From Desulfovibrionaceae bacterium (GTDB lineage Bacteria; Desulfobacterota; Desulfovibrionia; Desulfovibrionales; Desulfovibrionaceae): DNA of 64,000 nt. This document shows, one piece after another, positions 7,351 through 15,680 of the stretch. The first letter of the stretch is position 1, and each line of letters opens with the position of its first letter. Both the position numbers and the translations under genes were made by a program. Under the pieces are notes generated by a model. That model had not been told where the DNA came from and did not search any database. It was given only the letters and a program-made list of their open reading frames with translations. The stretch lies in assembly GCA_019421865.1 (NCBI GenBank), contig JAHZEL010000012.1, positions 1 to 64,000 on the forward strand, read 5' to 3'.

Positions 7351-8349
7351 ATGAATCTCGCCAAGTTCCCCCGCCGCGGCTACGTCAAGGAAGCAACCCC
7401 CATCGAATATCTGCCCAATTTCTCCAAGGCTCTGGGCAACAAGGTCAACGTGTACATCAAGCGTGACGACCTGCTTCCCGGCTGCGCCGGCGGCAACAAG
7501 ACCCGTAAGCTCGACTTCAGCATCGCCGACGCTCTGGCTCAGGGCGCCGACACCATCATCACCTGCGGCGCCGTGCAGTCCAACCACTGCCGTCTGACCC
7601 TCGCCTGGGCCGTGCATGAAGGCCTCGACTGCCATCTGGTGCTCGAAGAACGCGTGAAGGGCAGCTACAACCCCGAAGCTTCCGGCAACAACTTCCTGTA
7701 CCACATGCTCGGCGTGAAGAGCATCACCGTGGTGCCCGGCGGCTCTCCCATGATGGAAGAAATGGAAAAGGTGGCTGCCAAGCTCCGCGCTGAAGGCAAG
7801 AAGCCCTACATCGTGCCCGGCGGCGCCTCCAACAAGATCGGCGCTCTCGGCTACGTTTCCTGCGCTCAGGAAATCATGCAGCAGATGTTTGAAATGGGCC
7901 TGAACTTCGACCACGTCGTCGTGCCCAGCGGCAGCGCCGGCACCCACGCCGGTATGATCGCCGGTTTCTACGGCAACAACATGGACATCCCCATGTCCGG
8001 CATCGACGTGAGCCGTCCCGGCGACGTGCAGCAGGGCATCGTGCATAAGCTTGCTCAGGAAACCCTGGACTACATCGGCGCCGGCGTGCAGCTTCCCAAG
8101 GAAAAGGTCGTCTGCTTCGGCGACTACTATCAGCCCGGCTACTCCATCCCGAACGACGGTATGGTGGAAGCGGTGAAGATGCTTGCCCAGACCGAAGCCA
8201 TCCTGCTTGACCCCGTGTACAGCGGCAAGGCCATGGCCGGCATGATCGACCTCATCCGCAAGGATTACTTCCCCAAGGGCGCCAACGTGCTCTTCCTGCA
8301 CACCGGCGGCTCTCCGGCGCTGTACGCCTACCTGCCCACTTTCCGCTAA
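7351..8349 (+). CDS. cuyA: CuyA-type L-cysteate sulfo-lyase (D-cysteine desulfhydrase family)
   Basis: 332-residue fold-type II PLP enzyme. The N-terminal MNLAKFPRRGY, the cofactor lysine in GGNKTRKL (K50), CGAVQSNHCRLT, and SGSAGTHAGM are the motifs shared by CuyA and D-cysteine desulfhydrase. CuyA splits L-cysteate into pyruvate, ammonium and sulfite (EC 4.4.1.25); sulfite would enter dissimilatory reduction. The TRAP and HpsN-like neighbours favour CuyA over a desulfhydrase, but the two activities cannot be separated by eye. The ATG at 7351 behind AGGAG is preferred to longer in-frame extensions that overlap the upstream gene. A strong terminator follows. Codon use is highly biased, suggesting high expression. 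Confidence 0.86.
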   Translation: MNLAKFPRRGYVKEATPIEYLPNFSKALGNKVNVYIKRDDLLPGCAGGNKTRKLDFSIADALAQGADTIITCGAVQSNHCRLTLAWAVHEGLDCHLVLEERVKGSYNPEASGNNFLYHMLGVKSITVVPGGSPMMEEMEKVAAKLRAEGKKPYIVPGGASNKIGALGYVSCAQEIMQQMFEMGLNFDHVVVPSGSAGTHAGMIAGFYGNNMDIPMSGIDVSRPGDVQQGIVHKLAQETLDYIGAGVQLPKEKVVCFGDYYQPGYSIPNDGMVEAVKMLAQTEAILLDPVYSGKAMAGMIDLIRKDYFPKGANVLFLHTGGSPALYAYLPTFR

Positions 8350-8394
8350 TCGTCGGCGGATAGTACCATACGACGGGCTCTTCTCCCTGTCCCC

Positions 8395-8442
8395 CCCCTC
8401 TTCAGGTTCTTCCCCCAGAATCTGAGGAGGGGCCTTTTTTTT
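8395..8442 (+). terminator. terminator of the sulfonate operon
   Basis: 11-bp stem (CCCCTCTTCAG with CTGAGGAGGGG, one G-T pair), then CC and eight T. It lies 46 bases after the cuyA stop. Confidence 0.85.
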
Positions 8443-9018
8443 ATATGGTTCAAGCGCCGGGCCCTGGAGCCGCCGGAGGGAGGGGGAGGCGGGGATGCGT
8501 CTGCCGTACTAGGGGAGGAAATCGGGGATTCGCCGCCGGGAAATCGCCCGGGGGCGCAGGCGGGCGGCTTCCGAGTGCCTTGCGTTCCCGCCATCCCATT
8601 TTCCGCAGGGCAGGCGGCGACGGCATACATGGCGGAATCTCAGGGCGCGGCGCGTGGCGTTTTTCGAGCGCGGTGCGGGGGGGGGAGTCCCGGCGGGGGC
8701 TTGGTGGAAAAACGCGTCTTTTCTGAGGCGGAGGGATGGGGCGACTCGGCGCGCCGTTTCCTGCGCTCCGGGGCGGATACGCGGCGCTTCAGGCCGGAGC
8801 ATAACGAAAGAGGGCAGCCTTTCGGGGCTGTCCTCTTCATGTGTTGCAGGCGGAATGCGTCGGGATCGAGGCCGCAGAACGTCGGGTTTCGCGGGCGCAG
8901 GGCAGGGCCCGGCGGAACTCAGGGGAGGGGGAGAGCTGCGGCGCTCAGGTCTGTTTCGGTGTGCTTCGGCTTTCTGCAGGCGCGGCGGAAACGGCAGGGC
9001 CTTTTCCGTCGCCGCCAA
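8443..9018. other. gene-poor spacer between convergent genes
   Basis: 576 bases, G-rich on the plus strand. The open frames crossing it lack starts, ribosome sites and sensible composition. A loose GC hairpin just below the end of the minus-strand hydrolase gene (about 8985-9018) may end its transcript. No gene supported. Confidence 0.6.
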
Positions 9019-9990
9019 TCAGGCCTTCTTCGCTTCCTTTTCCAGCTCCACCTTCAGGCGGGCTTCCGCGTTGGCGTTGAGCTTCTTCAGTCTGGCGAGG
9101 TAGGCGTCGCGGTTGACCAGCGGATGGGGATCGGAAGGCTTCAGGGCGCGGATGGCGGGAATCAGTTCCGCAAGGCCGGAGGAGAAGGGATGCGCCGTGA
9201 GGTCCACCTCGATGCCGAGATCATCACCGCTCAGGCGTTCCATGCTCTTCAGGTAGGCGCGCACCTGATCGGAGCTTTCAATGGCGTTCAGGCCCTGACC
9301 GCCCACGGTGACGGCCTTCCAGCTCTTGTCGCCGCGGCGCACGTCGTACATGTACGATGCCGTGCCCCAGGTGTGACCGGGGGTTTCCAGCAAGGTGAAC
9401 TCGCTGTCGCCGCAGACCAGTTTTTCGCCGTCGCGGGCCACGACGTCCTTCTGTTCAAGCATGGTCCATTCTCTGTGGGTGCCCTTGCTTTCCTTGGCGT
9501 AGCGGAAGGCTTCGTTCCAGCCGCGTTCGGACATCACGAAGCGGGCGTTCTTCAAAAGCGGCTTCAGGCGGTAGTAGCCGCCCACGTGGTCGAAGTGGCC
9601 GTGCGTCATGAGCACCATTTTGATGTCGTCATGCGCGATACCGACCTTGCCGAGGTTTTCCAGCAGCACGTCCACATAGGGTTCGTGGGTGGTGTCGATG
9701 AGCACCCAGCCGTCGCTGGTTTTGACGGCCCAGGAGGACACCCAGGCAATGCCGACCTGCCAGACGTTGTCGAAGGCCTGATACGGTTCGATTTTCTGGG
9801 CCGCGGGATCATCTATCCAGGCATCCAGAGCCTGAGGAGCCTTTTTGTCGGAGCCGAGCTGGGAGAAGAGCTTGTTGACTTCCGTCTGACTCGGAGCGGC
9901 TCCGGCAGAGGCAAGGAAGGCGGGGCACAGCGCGGCTCCTGCGGTGCAGCAGCCGAGAGCAAGAAATTTGCGGCGGGAAAGGTTTTTCAT
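9019..9990 (-). CDS. Tat-exported metallo-beta-lactamase-fold hydrolase (subclass B3-like)
   Basis: 323 residues. It begins with a twin-arginine signal (SRRKFLAL) and a hydrophobic stretch ending near AGAAP, so it is probably exported folded with its metals. The MBL zinc site is complete: H130, H132, D134 and H135 (THGHFDHVGG), H206 (TPGHTWG) and a late histidine near DLTAHP. The order resembles subclass B3 enzymes. B3-like family members range from beta-lactamases to lactonases and other esterases; the natural substrate cannot be read from sequence. Monocistronic, with its own promoter. Confidence 0.88.
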   Translation of the reverse strand: MKNLSRRKFLALGCCTAGAALCPAFLASAGAAPSQTEVNKLFSQLGSDKKAPQALDAWIDDPAAQKIEPYQAFDNVWQVGIAWVSSWAVKTSDGWVLIDTTHEPYVDVLLENLGKVGIAHDDIKMVLMTHGHFDHVGGYYRLKPLLKNARFVMSERGWNEAFRYAKESKGTHREWTMLEQKDVVARDGEKLVCGDSEFTLLETPGHTWGTASYMYDVRRGDKSWKAVTVGGQGLNAIESSDQVRAYLKSMERLSGDDLGIEVDLTAHPFSSGLAELIPAIRALKPSDPHPLVNRDAYLARLKKLNANAEARLKVELEKEAKKA

Positions 9991-10035
9991 GGAATGATCC
10001 TTTTATGAGGGGTAAGGAATGATGTTTGTTTGATA

Positions 10036-10064
10036 AGTATATACACATAGCGACACTTCAACAA
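10036..10064 (-). promoter_or_regulatory. promoter of the MBL-fold gene
   Basis: Minus-strand TTGTTG (10059-10064), 17 bp, TATACT (10036-10041), about 45 bases upstream of the start codon in an otherwise AT-rich patch. Confidence 0.6.
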
Positions 10065-10642
10065 GAGGATGAAACACTTTGTTACGCTATTTAATCTGCC
10101 GCAAGGATGAAGCGGATGAATGAAGTCAGCGGCCGACCTGCACCCGGCTGTATTCGAGTGCTTTGCGGGAGGTGGCAGGGGCTGCGGAGAAGGCACGAAC
10201 CCACGGGCCGGAGGGGTGGGGCATCGAGGGGGGGATGCGCCCGGCGAAACGGCGGAAAGAGATGGGCGGGGATTTTGGAAGGGGATAGCGCGGAAAGCTG
10301 CGGAGGCGAGGGCCCCCGGGAGTCTGGAGGGGAGCCGGGGAACGGGAGGCGCGGAGAAGGTGCGGCGGGAAATCGCGGGGGGAGGAGGGGAAAGGACGTG
10401 GGTAAAGCAGGGCGAAGCGGAGCTGCGTGCTGCTGAAAGGGAGAGGGGAATCCGGGAGCGGGCGCGGCACAGGAAAGGGCGGCTATGCGACGGGGAAGGA
10501 AAGAGGCTTTGACTTCTGCGTCCCGGAAGGGGAACGCGCGCCGGCATTGCGGTTTTTCGGGGAATGACATACGCTCACCGCAGGCCCGATCGCGCCCTCC
10601 GCGCCGCCGTGATGCCGAAGAATCTTTCCCGAGGAGCCGCTT
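10065..10642. other. purine-rich spacer without supported genes
   Basis: From about 10190 to 10510 the plus strand is dominated by G and A with many GGGG and GGAGG runs. Open frames here translate to Arg/Gly-rich low-complexity strings without starts or ribosome sites. No gene supported. Confidence 0.6.
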
Positions 10643-10915
10643 ATGAAACGCGTTCCCCTTGTGCTGTCCCTTCTTCTTTTTCTGCCTTCTTCCGGCGCGG
10701 CGTTCTGTTTCGAGCCGTCGAAACCGTTCTGCCTGATAAGCTTCGGAGCCTTCGAGTCCTTTGAGGAGTACGAAAGCTGCCGCCTTGAACTGGAAAAATA
10801 TGGGAAGGAGCTTGGGGACTATGCGCGCTGCCTTGTAAACGAGGTGGAAGAGAAGCGGGAGGAGGCGCTTGACGCCTTCAATGACCGGGTGAACAGGACC
10901 AATCTGAGGCGCTGA
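10643..10915 (+). CDS. small exported protein of unknown function
   Basis: 90 residues. A clear signal peptide (MKRVPLVLSLLLFLPSSGAA, cleavage near AAF) is followed by a Phe/Glu-rich, mostly helical mature part containing four cysteines (about residues 22, 30, 46, 63) and a charged C-terminal helix. A ribosome site (GAGGAG) lies eight bases before the ATG. I do not recognise the family. It is an isolated gene in a gene-poor stretch, convergent with a small exported protein. Periplasmic location is inferred. Confidence 0.65.
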   Translation: MKRVPLVLSLLLFLPSSGAAFCFEPSKPFCLISFGAFESFEEYESCRLELEKYGKELGDYARCLVNEVEEKREEALDAFNDRVNRTNLRR

Positions 10916-10986
10916 ACGCGTTTTTCCGGTCTTTCTGCTCGACTCGATGCGGGGCTTTCAGCCCGGGGAAGTCCGTCCGCTGGACA

Positions 10987-11008
10987 GGGGCGCGATTGAC
11001 CGCGCCCC
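10987..11008 (-). terminator. GC hairpin below the cyclophilin-like gene
   Basis: Perfect 8-bp stem GGGGCGCG/CGCGCCCC with a 6-base loop, 6 bases beyond the stop of the minus-strand gene. No T-tract, so termination is uncertain. Confidence 0.45.
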
Positions 11009-11014
11009 CGGGCA

Positions 11015-11449
11015 TCAGTCGGCGCGTTCGATGACGAGCGTGTCTCCGTTTCCGGCATGGGAGAGCGCGTCCATGCTGCCCGAGGTGATGTGCCCGAGCT
11101 TCACCAGACTCTGGGACCAGGAGTAGTCCCGGTAGAAGATGGCCAGATTGCCCCACGGTTCGTAGTAGGCCAGATCGCCGCGCACAGGCTCGAAGCCTTC
11201 CGGCTCGCCGCTGGTGGACAGCCGTTCAGGCAGATCGCTGATCTTTTCCGTGCTGTTGAAGTCCTGCAGCGGCAGACGCAGGGGCAGAAGCGCCTGAAAA
11301 TCGCGTGCCGCCGCGCCGTCGGCAAGTTCGGCCGTCAGTTCGCTGCCGTTGATGAGCAGTCTGACGCGCTGCACTTCGGCGGCCTCGGCCCGGCAGGAGA
11401 GCACGACGGCGGAAAGAACGAGAAGAGAAGTGATGATCCGGTGAAGCAT
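11015..11449 (-). CDS. exported cyclophilin-like domain protein
   Basis: 144 residues from the ATG at 11449, which has GGAGGAA at proper distance; a longer in-frame start is less likely because it would bury the signal peptide (MLHRIITSLLVLSAVVLSCRA). The mature part (RVRLLINGSELTAELADGAA, LPLRLPLQDFNSTEKI, DLAYYEPWGNLAIFYRD) matches the small cyclophilin-like barrel family found in bacteria next to redox or flavin genes. Enzymatic activity is not established for that family. The cysteine in VLSCRA could be a lipobox, making it a lipoprotein. Isolated gene. Confidence 0.75.
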   Translation of the reverse strand: MLHRIITSLLVLSAVVLSCRAEAAEVQRVRLLINGSELTAELADGAAARDFQALLPLRLPLQDFNSTEKISDLPERLSTSGEPEGFEPVRGDLAYYEPWGNLAIFYRDYSWSQSLVKLGHITSGSMDALSHAGNGDTLVIERAD

Positions 11450-12200
11450 GGCGTTTCCTCCGTATGGGGCGGCGTTCGGCCGCGCAGGCTGCGCGTTCCG
11501 GCGCATGACGGTTCCGGCAGTCCGGACATCCGGAAGCCGTCCTTTTGAACTCTTATCATCGTTGTAGAGGAGAGGCGGGCAGGGAGCAAATACTTATTCC
11601 GCATGCCTTCCATGCCTGAAAGACATGGAAGAGGAACGCTCCCCACCGAGCGGGCATTTTTCCGTGCCCGGAACCTGGGGGCTGCCCCTCGAAACACATC
11701 CGTTTTCAAGTAAAGCTTGAAGGATCGCGTGGTGTTTTTCCGCGCCGCGTCTCCTTTGCCGGGCATCTTTTTTGAGAAGCTTTCCCGTCGTTTCCTCCCT
11801 TTCTTCCTCTGCGTGCCCCGCCCCCCGCCCGCCGTAACCGGCCGTCCCCGCGTTTTCGCGCTGCTCCTCCGCCCGTTTCCCATCCGCCATCCCTTCTCCG
11901 CGTTCTTCTCCACCTTCCTTCTTTCTTCCTTCCTCCTGCCACTCCTCTCGCGCCTTCGATTCTCCATCCCTCTCTCTTCCTTCTTTCTTCTTATTCTTCT
12001 CTCTCTCTTTCCCCCCCCCCACAGCATCCTTCCGGGAAACTTTTTCTCTGCGTCGCCTGTGCCGCAGTGGCTGCGACGCTTACGTTCTCCGGAAAAGGGA
12101 TGTTTTTCCGGTCGTGCGGAACGCGCGGTCACGGAACGCAAACGGCGCGCTGCCCGCATCCCTGCGGTTTTCGGCAGGGCGCACAGCAGGAGGAGACGTC
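11450..12200. other. pyrimidine-rich spacer before the phage module
   Basis: About 750 bases. The plus strand from about 11710 to 12060 is overwhelmingly C and T, the mirror image of the 10190-10510 spacer. No convincing gene; long frames on both strands are low complexity. A ribosome site (AGGAGGAGA) for the first phage gene lies at the right end. Confidence 0.6.
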
Positions 12201-12416
12201 ATGGAAGAAGTCATCAGCGACATATTCGGCAGCTATGCGGGGCTGGTTCTTTCGATCATGGGGGTGTGCGCGGCCGTATCCGCGCTTCTGCCCGCGCCTT
12301 CGGAAACGAGCGGAACGCTGTACCGCGTGATCTATCGCGTGCTGAACGTGCTTGCCGCCAACGTGGGCCGCGCCCGGAACGCCGACGAGACTTCCGGCAG
12401 CGGGAAGGCGGCATGA
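12201..12416 (+). CDS. phage small membrane protein (possible holin)
   Basis: 71 residues with one strong membrane helix (about residues 10-32) and a basic, hydrophilic C-terminus. Its ATG follows AGGAGGAGA. It is the first gene of the phage module and overlaps the next gene by ATGA. Size and position suit a holin or holin-associated protein, but there is no diagnostic motif, so the lysis role is inference. Confidence 0.6.
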   Translation: MEEVISDIFGSYAGLVLSIMGVCAAVSALLPAPSETSGTLYRVIYRVLNVLAANVGRARNADETSGSGKAA

Positions 12417-12694
12417 CGTGGACTGGAAAACGCTGGCGGCCGCGCTTTTGCGTCTCGCGCAGGCCGTTCTTGAGGCGATGCGCGACCATCGCCGCCGGAA
12501 CGTGCGTGATCGCGCTCGTGCTGACGGCGCAGGGCTGCTCCTTGAGCAGCTCGGAAAGCGTGCCGACGCTGCCGGTGCTCGCGAGTCTTCGCAGGCTGTC
12601 CCTCGACGGGACGCCGGGCCTGTGGATGAGTGAGGACGACGCCGGGCGTCTTGCCGTGTGGATTTACGATGTAACGGGAGAGGACGGGCGGTGA
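12413..12694 (+). CDS. phage small lipoprotein (possible outer-membrane spanin)
   Basis: 93 residues with a long basic N-terminus, a hydrophobic core and a lipobox-like end (LVLTAQGC, C42), leaving a mature part of about 51 residues. Translationally coupled to genes on both sides (ATGA before, GTGA after). A short phage lipoprotein between two membrane proteins suggests an Rz1-like spanin, but it lacks the usual proline-rich stretch, so the call is tentative. Confidence 0.55.
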   Translation: MTWTGKRWRPRFCVSRRPFLRRCATIAAGTCVIALVLTAQGCSLSSSESVPTLPVLASLRRLSLDGTPGLWMSEDDAGRLAVWIYDVTGEDGR

Positions 12695-12948
12695 ACGAAA
12701 GTATTCTGCTCGGCGTCATTTCGGCGCTGTGGCTCATTGTGGCAGGGGCGGGCGGGTATGCGATCCGCCGCATTCACGAAAAGCTGGATACGCTTGTGGT
12801 GCATCAGACAGGCTGCATCAAGTCCTTTGCGGACAAGAAGAGCAATGCCGAGGATCACCGGGAGTTCTTCAGGCGTACCGACGATCATGAGCGCCGTCTC
12901 ATCCGTCTGGAGTCCGGCCTGGATCAGCAGCGCTGCATGAAGGAGTGA
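12691..12948 (+). CDS. phage small membrane protein with C-terminal coiled coil
   Basis: 85 residues from a GTG that overlaps the previous stop (GTGA). One membrane helix (about residues 4-24) is followed by basic residues (IRRIHEK) and a charged helical tail with heptad spacing (EDHREFFRRTDDHERRLIRL). It could be an inner spanin partner of the preceding lipoprotein, but the positive-inside rule places the tail in the cytoplasm, which argues against that. Function unknown. Confidence 0.6.
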   Translation: MNESILLGVISALWLIVAGAGGYAIRRIHEKLDTLVVHQTGCIKSFADKKSNAEDHREFFRRTDDHERRLIRLESGLDQQRCMKE

Positions 12949-12949
12949 C

Positions 12950-13696
12950 ATGACGAAGCTTACGCCGAAACAGCAGAGATTCGTGCAGGAATACCTCATT
13001 GATCTGAATGCGGCGGCGTCGGCGAGAAGGGCGGGCTACAGCGTGCGCAGCGCGGATGCCGCCGCCAGAACGGGCAGTCGCCTGCTCCGGCAGGAGGCCG
13101 TGCGCACGGCCATACGCCGCGCCATGCTGGAGCGGCAGAAGCGCACGGAAATCACGGCGGACTATGTGCTTTCCAACCTCATGGAGATTGTGGAGCGTTC
13201 CATGCAGCGCGCTCCCGTGCTTTCTCGCCGCGGCGAGCAGCTTGTGGACGGCGAAGATCGTCACGTCTGGCGTTTCGACGGCAGAACCGCAAGCCGCGCG
13301 CTGGAACTCATGGGCAGGCATCTGGGCATGTTTGCCGAGCATGCGCGCACGCCCGTAAGCGGCGATCTTTCCATCAGCTGGGAGGGCGGACAGGCGCAGA
13401 GCAGCGCGCCGAAGCCTTCGCCGTCCGACGGCGAGAAGGAGGCCGCCGCCGGGGAAATCGCGGATCGCATGTCGTGCGGGCCGGGCTCACCGCCCTCCGC
13501 GCCGTCCGATCCATCCGGGGGTCCCGCATCCCCCGCATCGCCCGCATCCCCCGTGTTTCCTGCGGCCCCCGCGGTTTTCACCCCCCTTGCGCCCTCCGCG
13601 GACTCTTCATGCTCCGCGCCGCCCGCACCTTCGGAAACGGACAACGACACGCTGCGCTTTGCCTTTGATGCCGGGCGCGGAGGAGAAACAGCATGA
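12950..13696 (+). CDS. terS: phage terminase small subunit
   Basis: 248 residues. The N-terminal third (LTPKQQRFVQEYLIDLNA, ASARRAGYS) is the classic Terminase_2 DNA-binding head, which recognises the packaging site and feeds DNA to TerL. The C-terminal 110 residues are a Pro/Ala/Ser-rich low-complexity tail (several PASPAS-type repeats), much longer than in most relatives and probably disordered. It overlaps terL by four bases. Confidence 0.9.
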   Translation: MTKLTPKQQRFVQEYLIDLNAAASARRAGYSVRSADAAARTGSRLLRQEAVRTAIRRAMLERQKRTEITADYVLSNLMEIVERSMQRAPVLSRRGEQLVDGEDRHVWRFDGRTASRALELMGRHLGMFAEHARTPVSGDLSISWEGGQAQSSAPKPSPSDGEKEAAAGEIADRMSCGPGSPPSAPSDPSGGPASPASPASPVFPAAPAVFTPLAPSADSSCSAPPAPSETDNDTLRFAFDAGRGGETA

Positions 13697-15060
13697 CCAT
13701 AACCATACCGTACCGGCCGCGCTATCCGAACGTGCACCGGGAACTGGAAGCGCACCGCTTCGTGGTGCTGGTGGCGCACAGGCGCTTCGGCAAAACGGTG
13801 CTTGCGGTGAATCATCTTTTGAAGGCTGCGCTCACCTGCCGCAGGGAGCGGGGCGTGTTCGCCTACGTTGCTCCGTACCGCAATCAGGCCAAGCAGATCG
13901 CCTGGAGCTATCTCAAGCACTATTCCGCGCCCGTGCCCGGCCGCGAGGTGAACGAGGGCGAGCTTTCCGTGCGCCTTCCCGGCGGTTCCACGGTGCGTCT
14001 TTTCGGGGCGGACAATCCGGACGCGCTGCGCGGCCTGTACTTCGACGGCGTGGTGCTCGACGAAGTGGCCCAGATGAAGCCCGAGGTGTGGCGGGAAATC
14101 GTGCAGCCCGCGCTGGCCGACCGCAGGGGCTGGGCGCTCTTCATCGGTACGCCCAAGGGCGTGAATCTTTTTTCCGAGCTGTACGCCTTTGCGCGCGAGG
14201 CCATGAATCCGGCTTCGCCCCGCTTTGATTCCGCCTGGACGGCGCTGTGCTTCCACGTGGATGAGACCGGCGCGCTGGATCCCGATGAGGTGGCCCGGCT
14301 GCGCCGCGAGCTTTCCGACAACGCCTGGCGGCAGGAAATGCTGTGCGACTTTTCGGCGTCGGCGGACGACACGCTCATTCCCATCGACCTTGTGACCGAT
14401 GCCTGCGCCCGCCGTCTGCCCTTTGAGGACATGAAGAACATGCCCGTGGTCATGGGCGTGGACGTGGCGCGCTTCGGCTCCGACTCTTCGGTGATCTTCG
14501 CGCGGCGGGGCCTTCAGGCGCTTTCGCCCGTGGTGCTGCACGGGCTGGACAACATGGAGCTTGCCGACCGCATCGCCTCGGAAATCGCAAGGCTGCGGCC
14601 GGACGCCGTGTTCATCGACGCCGGTCAGGGGCAGGGCGTGATCGACCGGCTCAGGCACATGGGACACGAGGTGGCGGAAGTGCCCTTCGGCGGACGCGCG
14701 CTGGCGGAAGGGCGCTTTGTGAACCGCCGTTCGGAAATGTGGTTCGCCCTTCGCGAATGGCTGAAGGCGGGCGGCTGTCTGGACGTTTCGGGCGGGCATG
14801 GCGCAAGGCTCAAGTCGGAACTTTCCGTGCCGCGCTACTGGTACGACGGCGCGGGGAAAATCGTGCTGGAACCCAAGGACCGCATACGCGAAAGGCTCGG
14901 CGCCTCGCCCGACATTGCGGACGCGCTGGCCCTGACCTTTGCCGCGCCCGTGGGGCTGTGCCGCCCGACCGTCGGGGGCGATCCGGGCCGAAGCCGCGAT
15001 TCGCACGGCTTTCTCTACGGCTGGGGAAGCGGACGCGGATCGGAAGGAGGAGCGTTCTGA
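13693..15060 (+). CDS. terL: phage terminase large subunit (packaging ATPase-nuclease)
   Basis: 455 residues. The ATPase domain has the arginine-rich Walker A AHRRFGKT (residues 28-35) and Walker B GVVLDEV (about 119-125, acidic D123-E124). The RNase H-like nuclease domain follows, with GVDVARFGSD (D257), VFIDAGQGQG (D309) and PDIADAL near the C-terminus. This enzyme threads DNA into the prohead and cuts it at the end of packaging. All catalytic positions are present, so it appears functional. Its stop overlaps the next ATG. Confidence 0.95.
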   Translation: MTITIPYRPRYPNVHRELEAHRFVVLVAHRRFGKTVLAVNHLLKAALTCRRERGVFAYVAPYRNQAKQIAWSYLKHYSAPVPGREVNEGELSVRLPGGSTVRLFGADNPDALRGLYFDGVVLDEVAQMKPEVWREIVQPALADRRGWALFIGTPKGVNLFSELYAFAREAMNPASPRFDSAWTALCFHVDETGALDPDEVARLRRELSDNAWRQEMLCDFSASADDTLIPIDLVTDACARRLPFEDMKNMPVVMGVDVARFGSDSSVIFARRGLQALSPVVLHGLDNMELADRIASEIARLRPDAVFIDAGQGQGVIDRLRHMGHEVAEVPFGGRALAEGRFVNRRSEMWFALREWLKAGGCLDVSGGHGARLKSELSVPRYWYDGAGKIVLEPKDRIRERLGASPDIADALALTFAAPVGLCRPTVGGDPGRSRDSHGFLYGWGSGRGSEGGAF

Positions 15061-15587
15061 TGCAGGAAGAGAAAAGAGACGCCGCGCGCTATGTGTTCAC
15101 GCAGGCCGTTTCCAGAGAGGAGCGCCTGCTGCCGTGGAGGAAGATGCAGGCCGAGGGCCTTGCGCACGCCGTGCTTTGGAACGTCTGCGAGCCTTCGGAA
15201 GAGGACTGGCTCGGCCTTGCCGATCCGGAAAAGACGCTGCTCTGCCTTGTGCGCACGGAATCCGGCGAGCTTGCCGCCGCGCTGTGGGTGATTCCCAGCG
15301 GGCTGTGCGGCACGGTGCACTTTGCCCTGTTCCGCGCGTTTCGCCCGGATGCGGTGAACATGGGCAGACAGGCCATGCGCTGGCTTTTCGATGCCTGGCC
15401 CTTTGCCGCGCTTGCCGCGGTGTTTCCCGCCGCGTACCGGCACCTGCCGCCCTTCATCGAACAGCTGGGCTTCCGGCTCTGGCCCGAGGTGTTTCCTTCG
15501 GCCTGCCCCATGCCCACGAAGACGCATCCCGGTCGATGTTCCGACATGCGCTTCGCCCTGCTGTGCCGCGGTGACGTGCCGGGATAG
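15060..15587 (+). CDS. phage GNAT-like protein
   Basis: 175 residues from the ATG overlapping the terL stop (TGATG). A beta-strand/helix pattern with LCLVRTESGELAAALWVIP, a central helix GRQAMRWLFDAW and a late FIEQLGFRL motif resembles phage-encoded GNAT-fold acetyltransferase relatives often found between terminase and portal genes. The acetyl-CoA loop is not clearly conserved, so activity is doubtful; a structural or host-modifying role is possible. Confidence 0.6.
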   Translation: MQEEKRDAARYVFTQAVSREERLLPWRKMQAEGLAHAVLWNVCEPSEEDWLGLADPEKTLLCLVRTESGELAAALWVIPSGLCGTVHFALFRAFRPDAVNMGRQAMRWLFDAWPFAALAAVFPAAYRHLPPFIEQLGFRLWPEVFPSACPMPTKTHPGRCSDMRFALLCRGDVPG

Positions 15588-15680
15588 AGTGACATTGTTG
15601 CCGGCCCGGCGAAAAAGGCGCGACGGCTTTTCCAGGTGCTTCGGGCGCGGCTTTTCAACGACAGGAACAAGGGAGGTACT

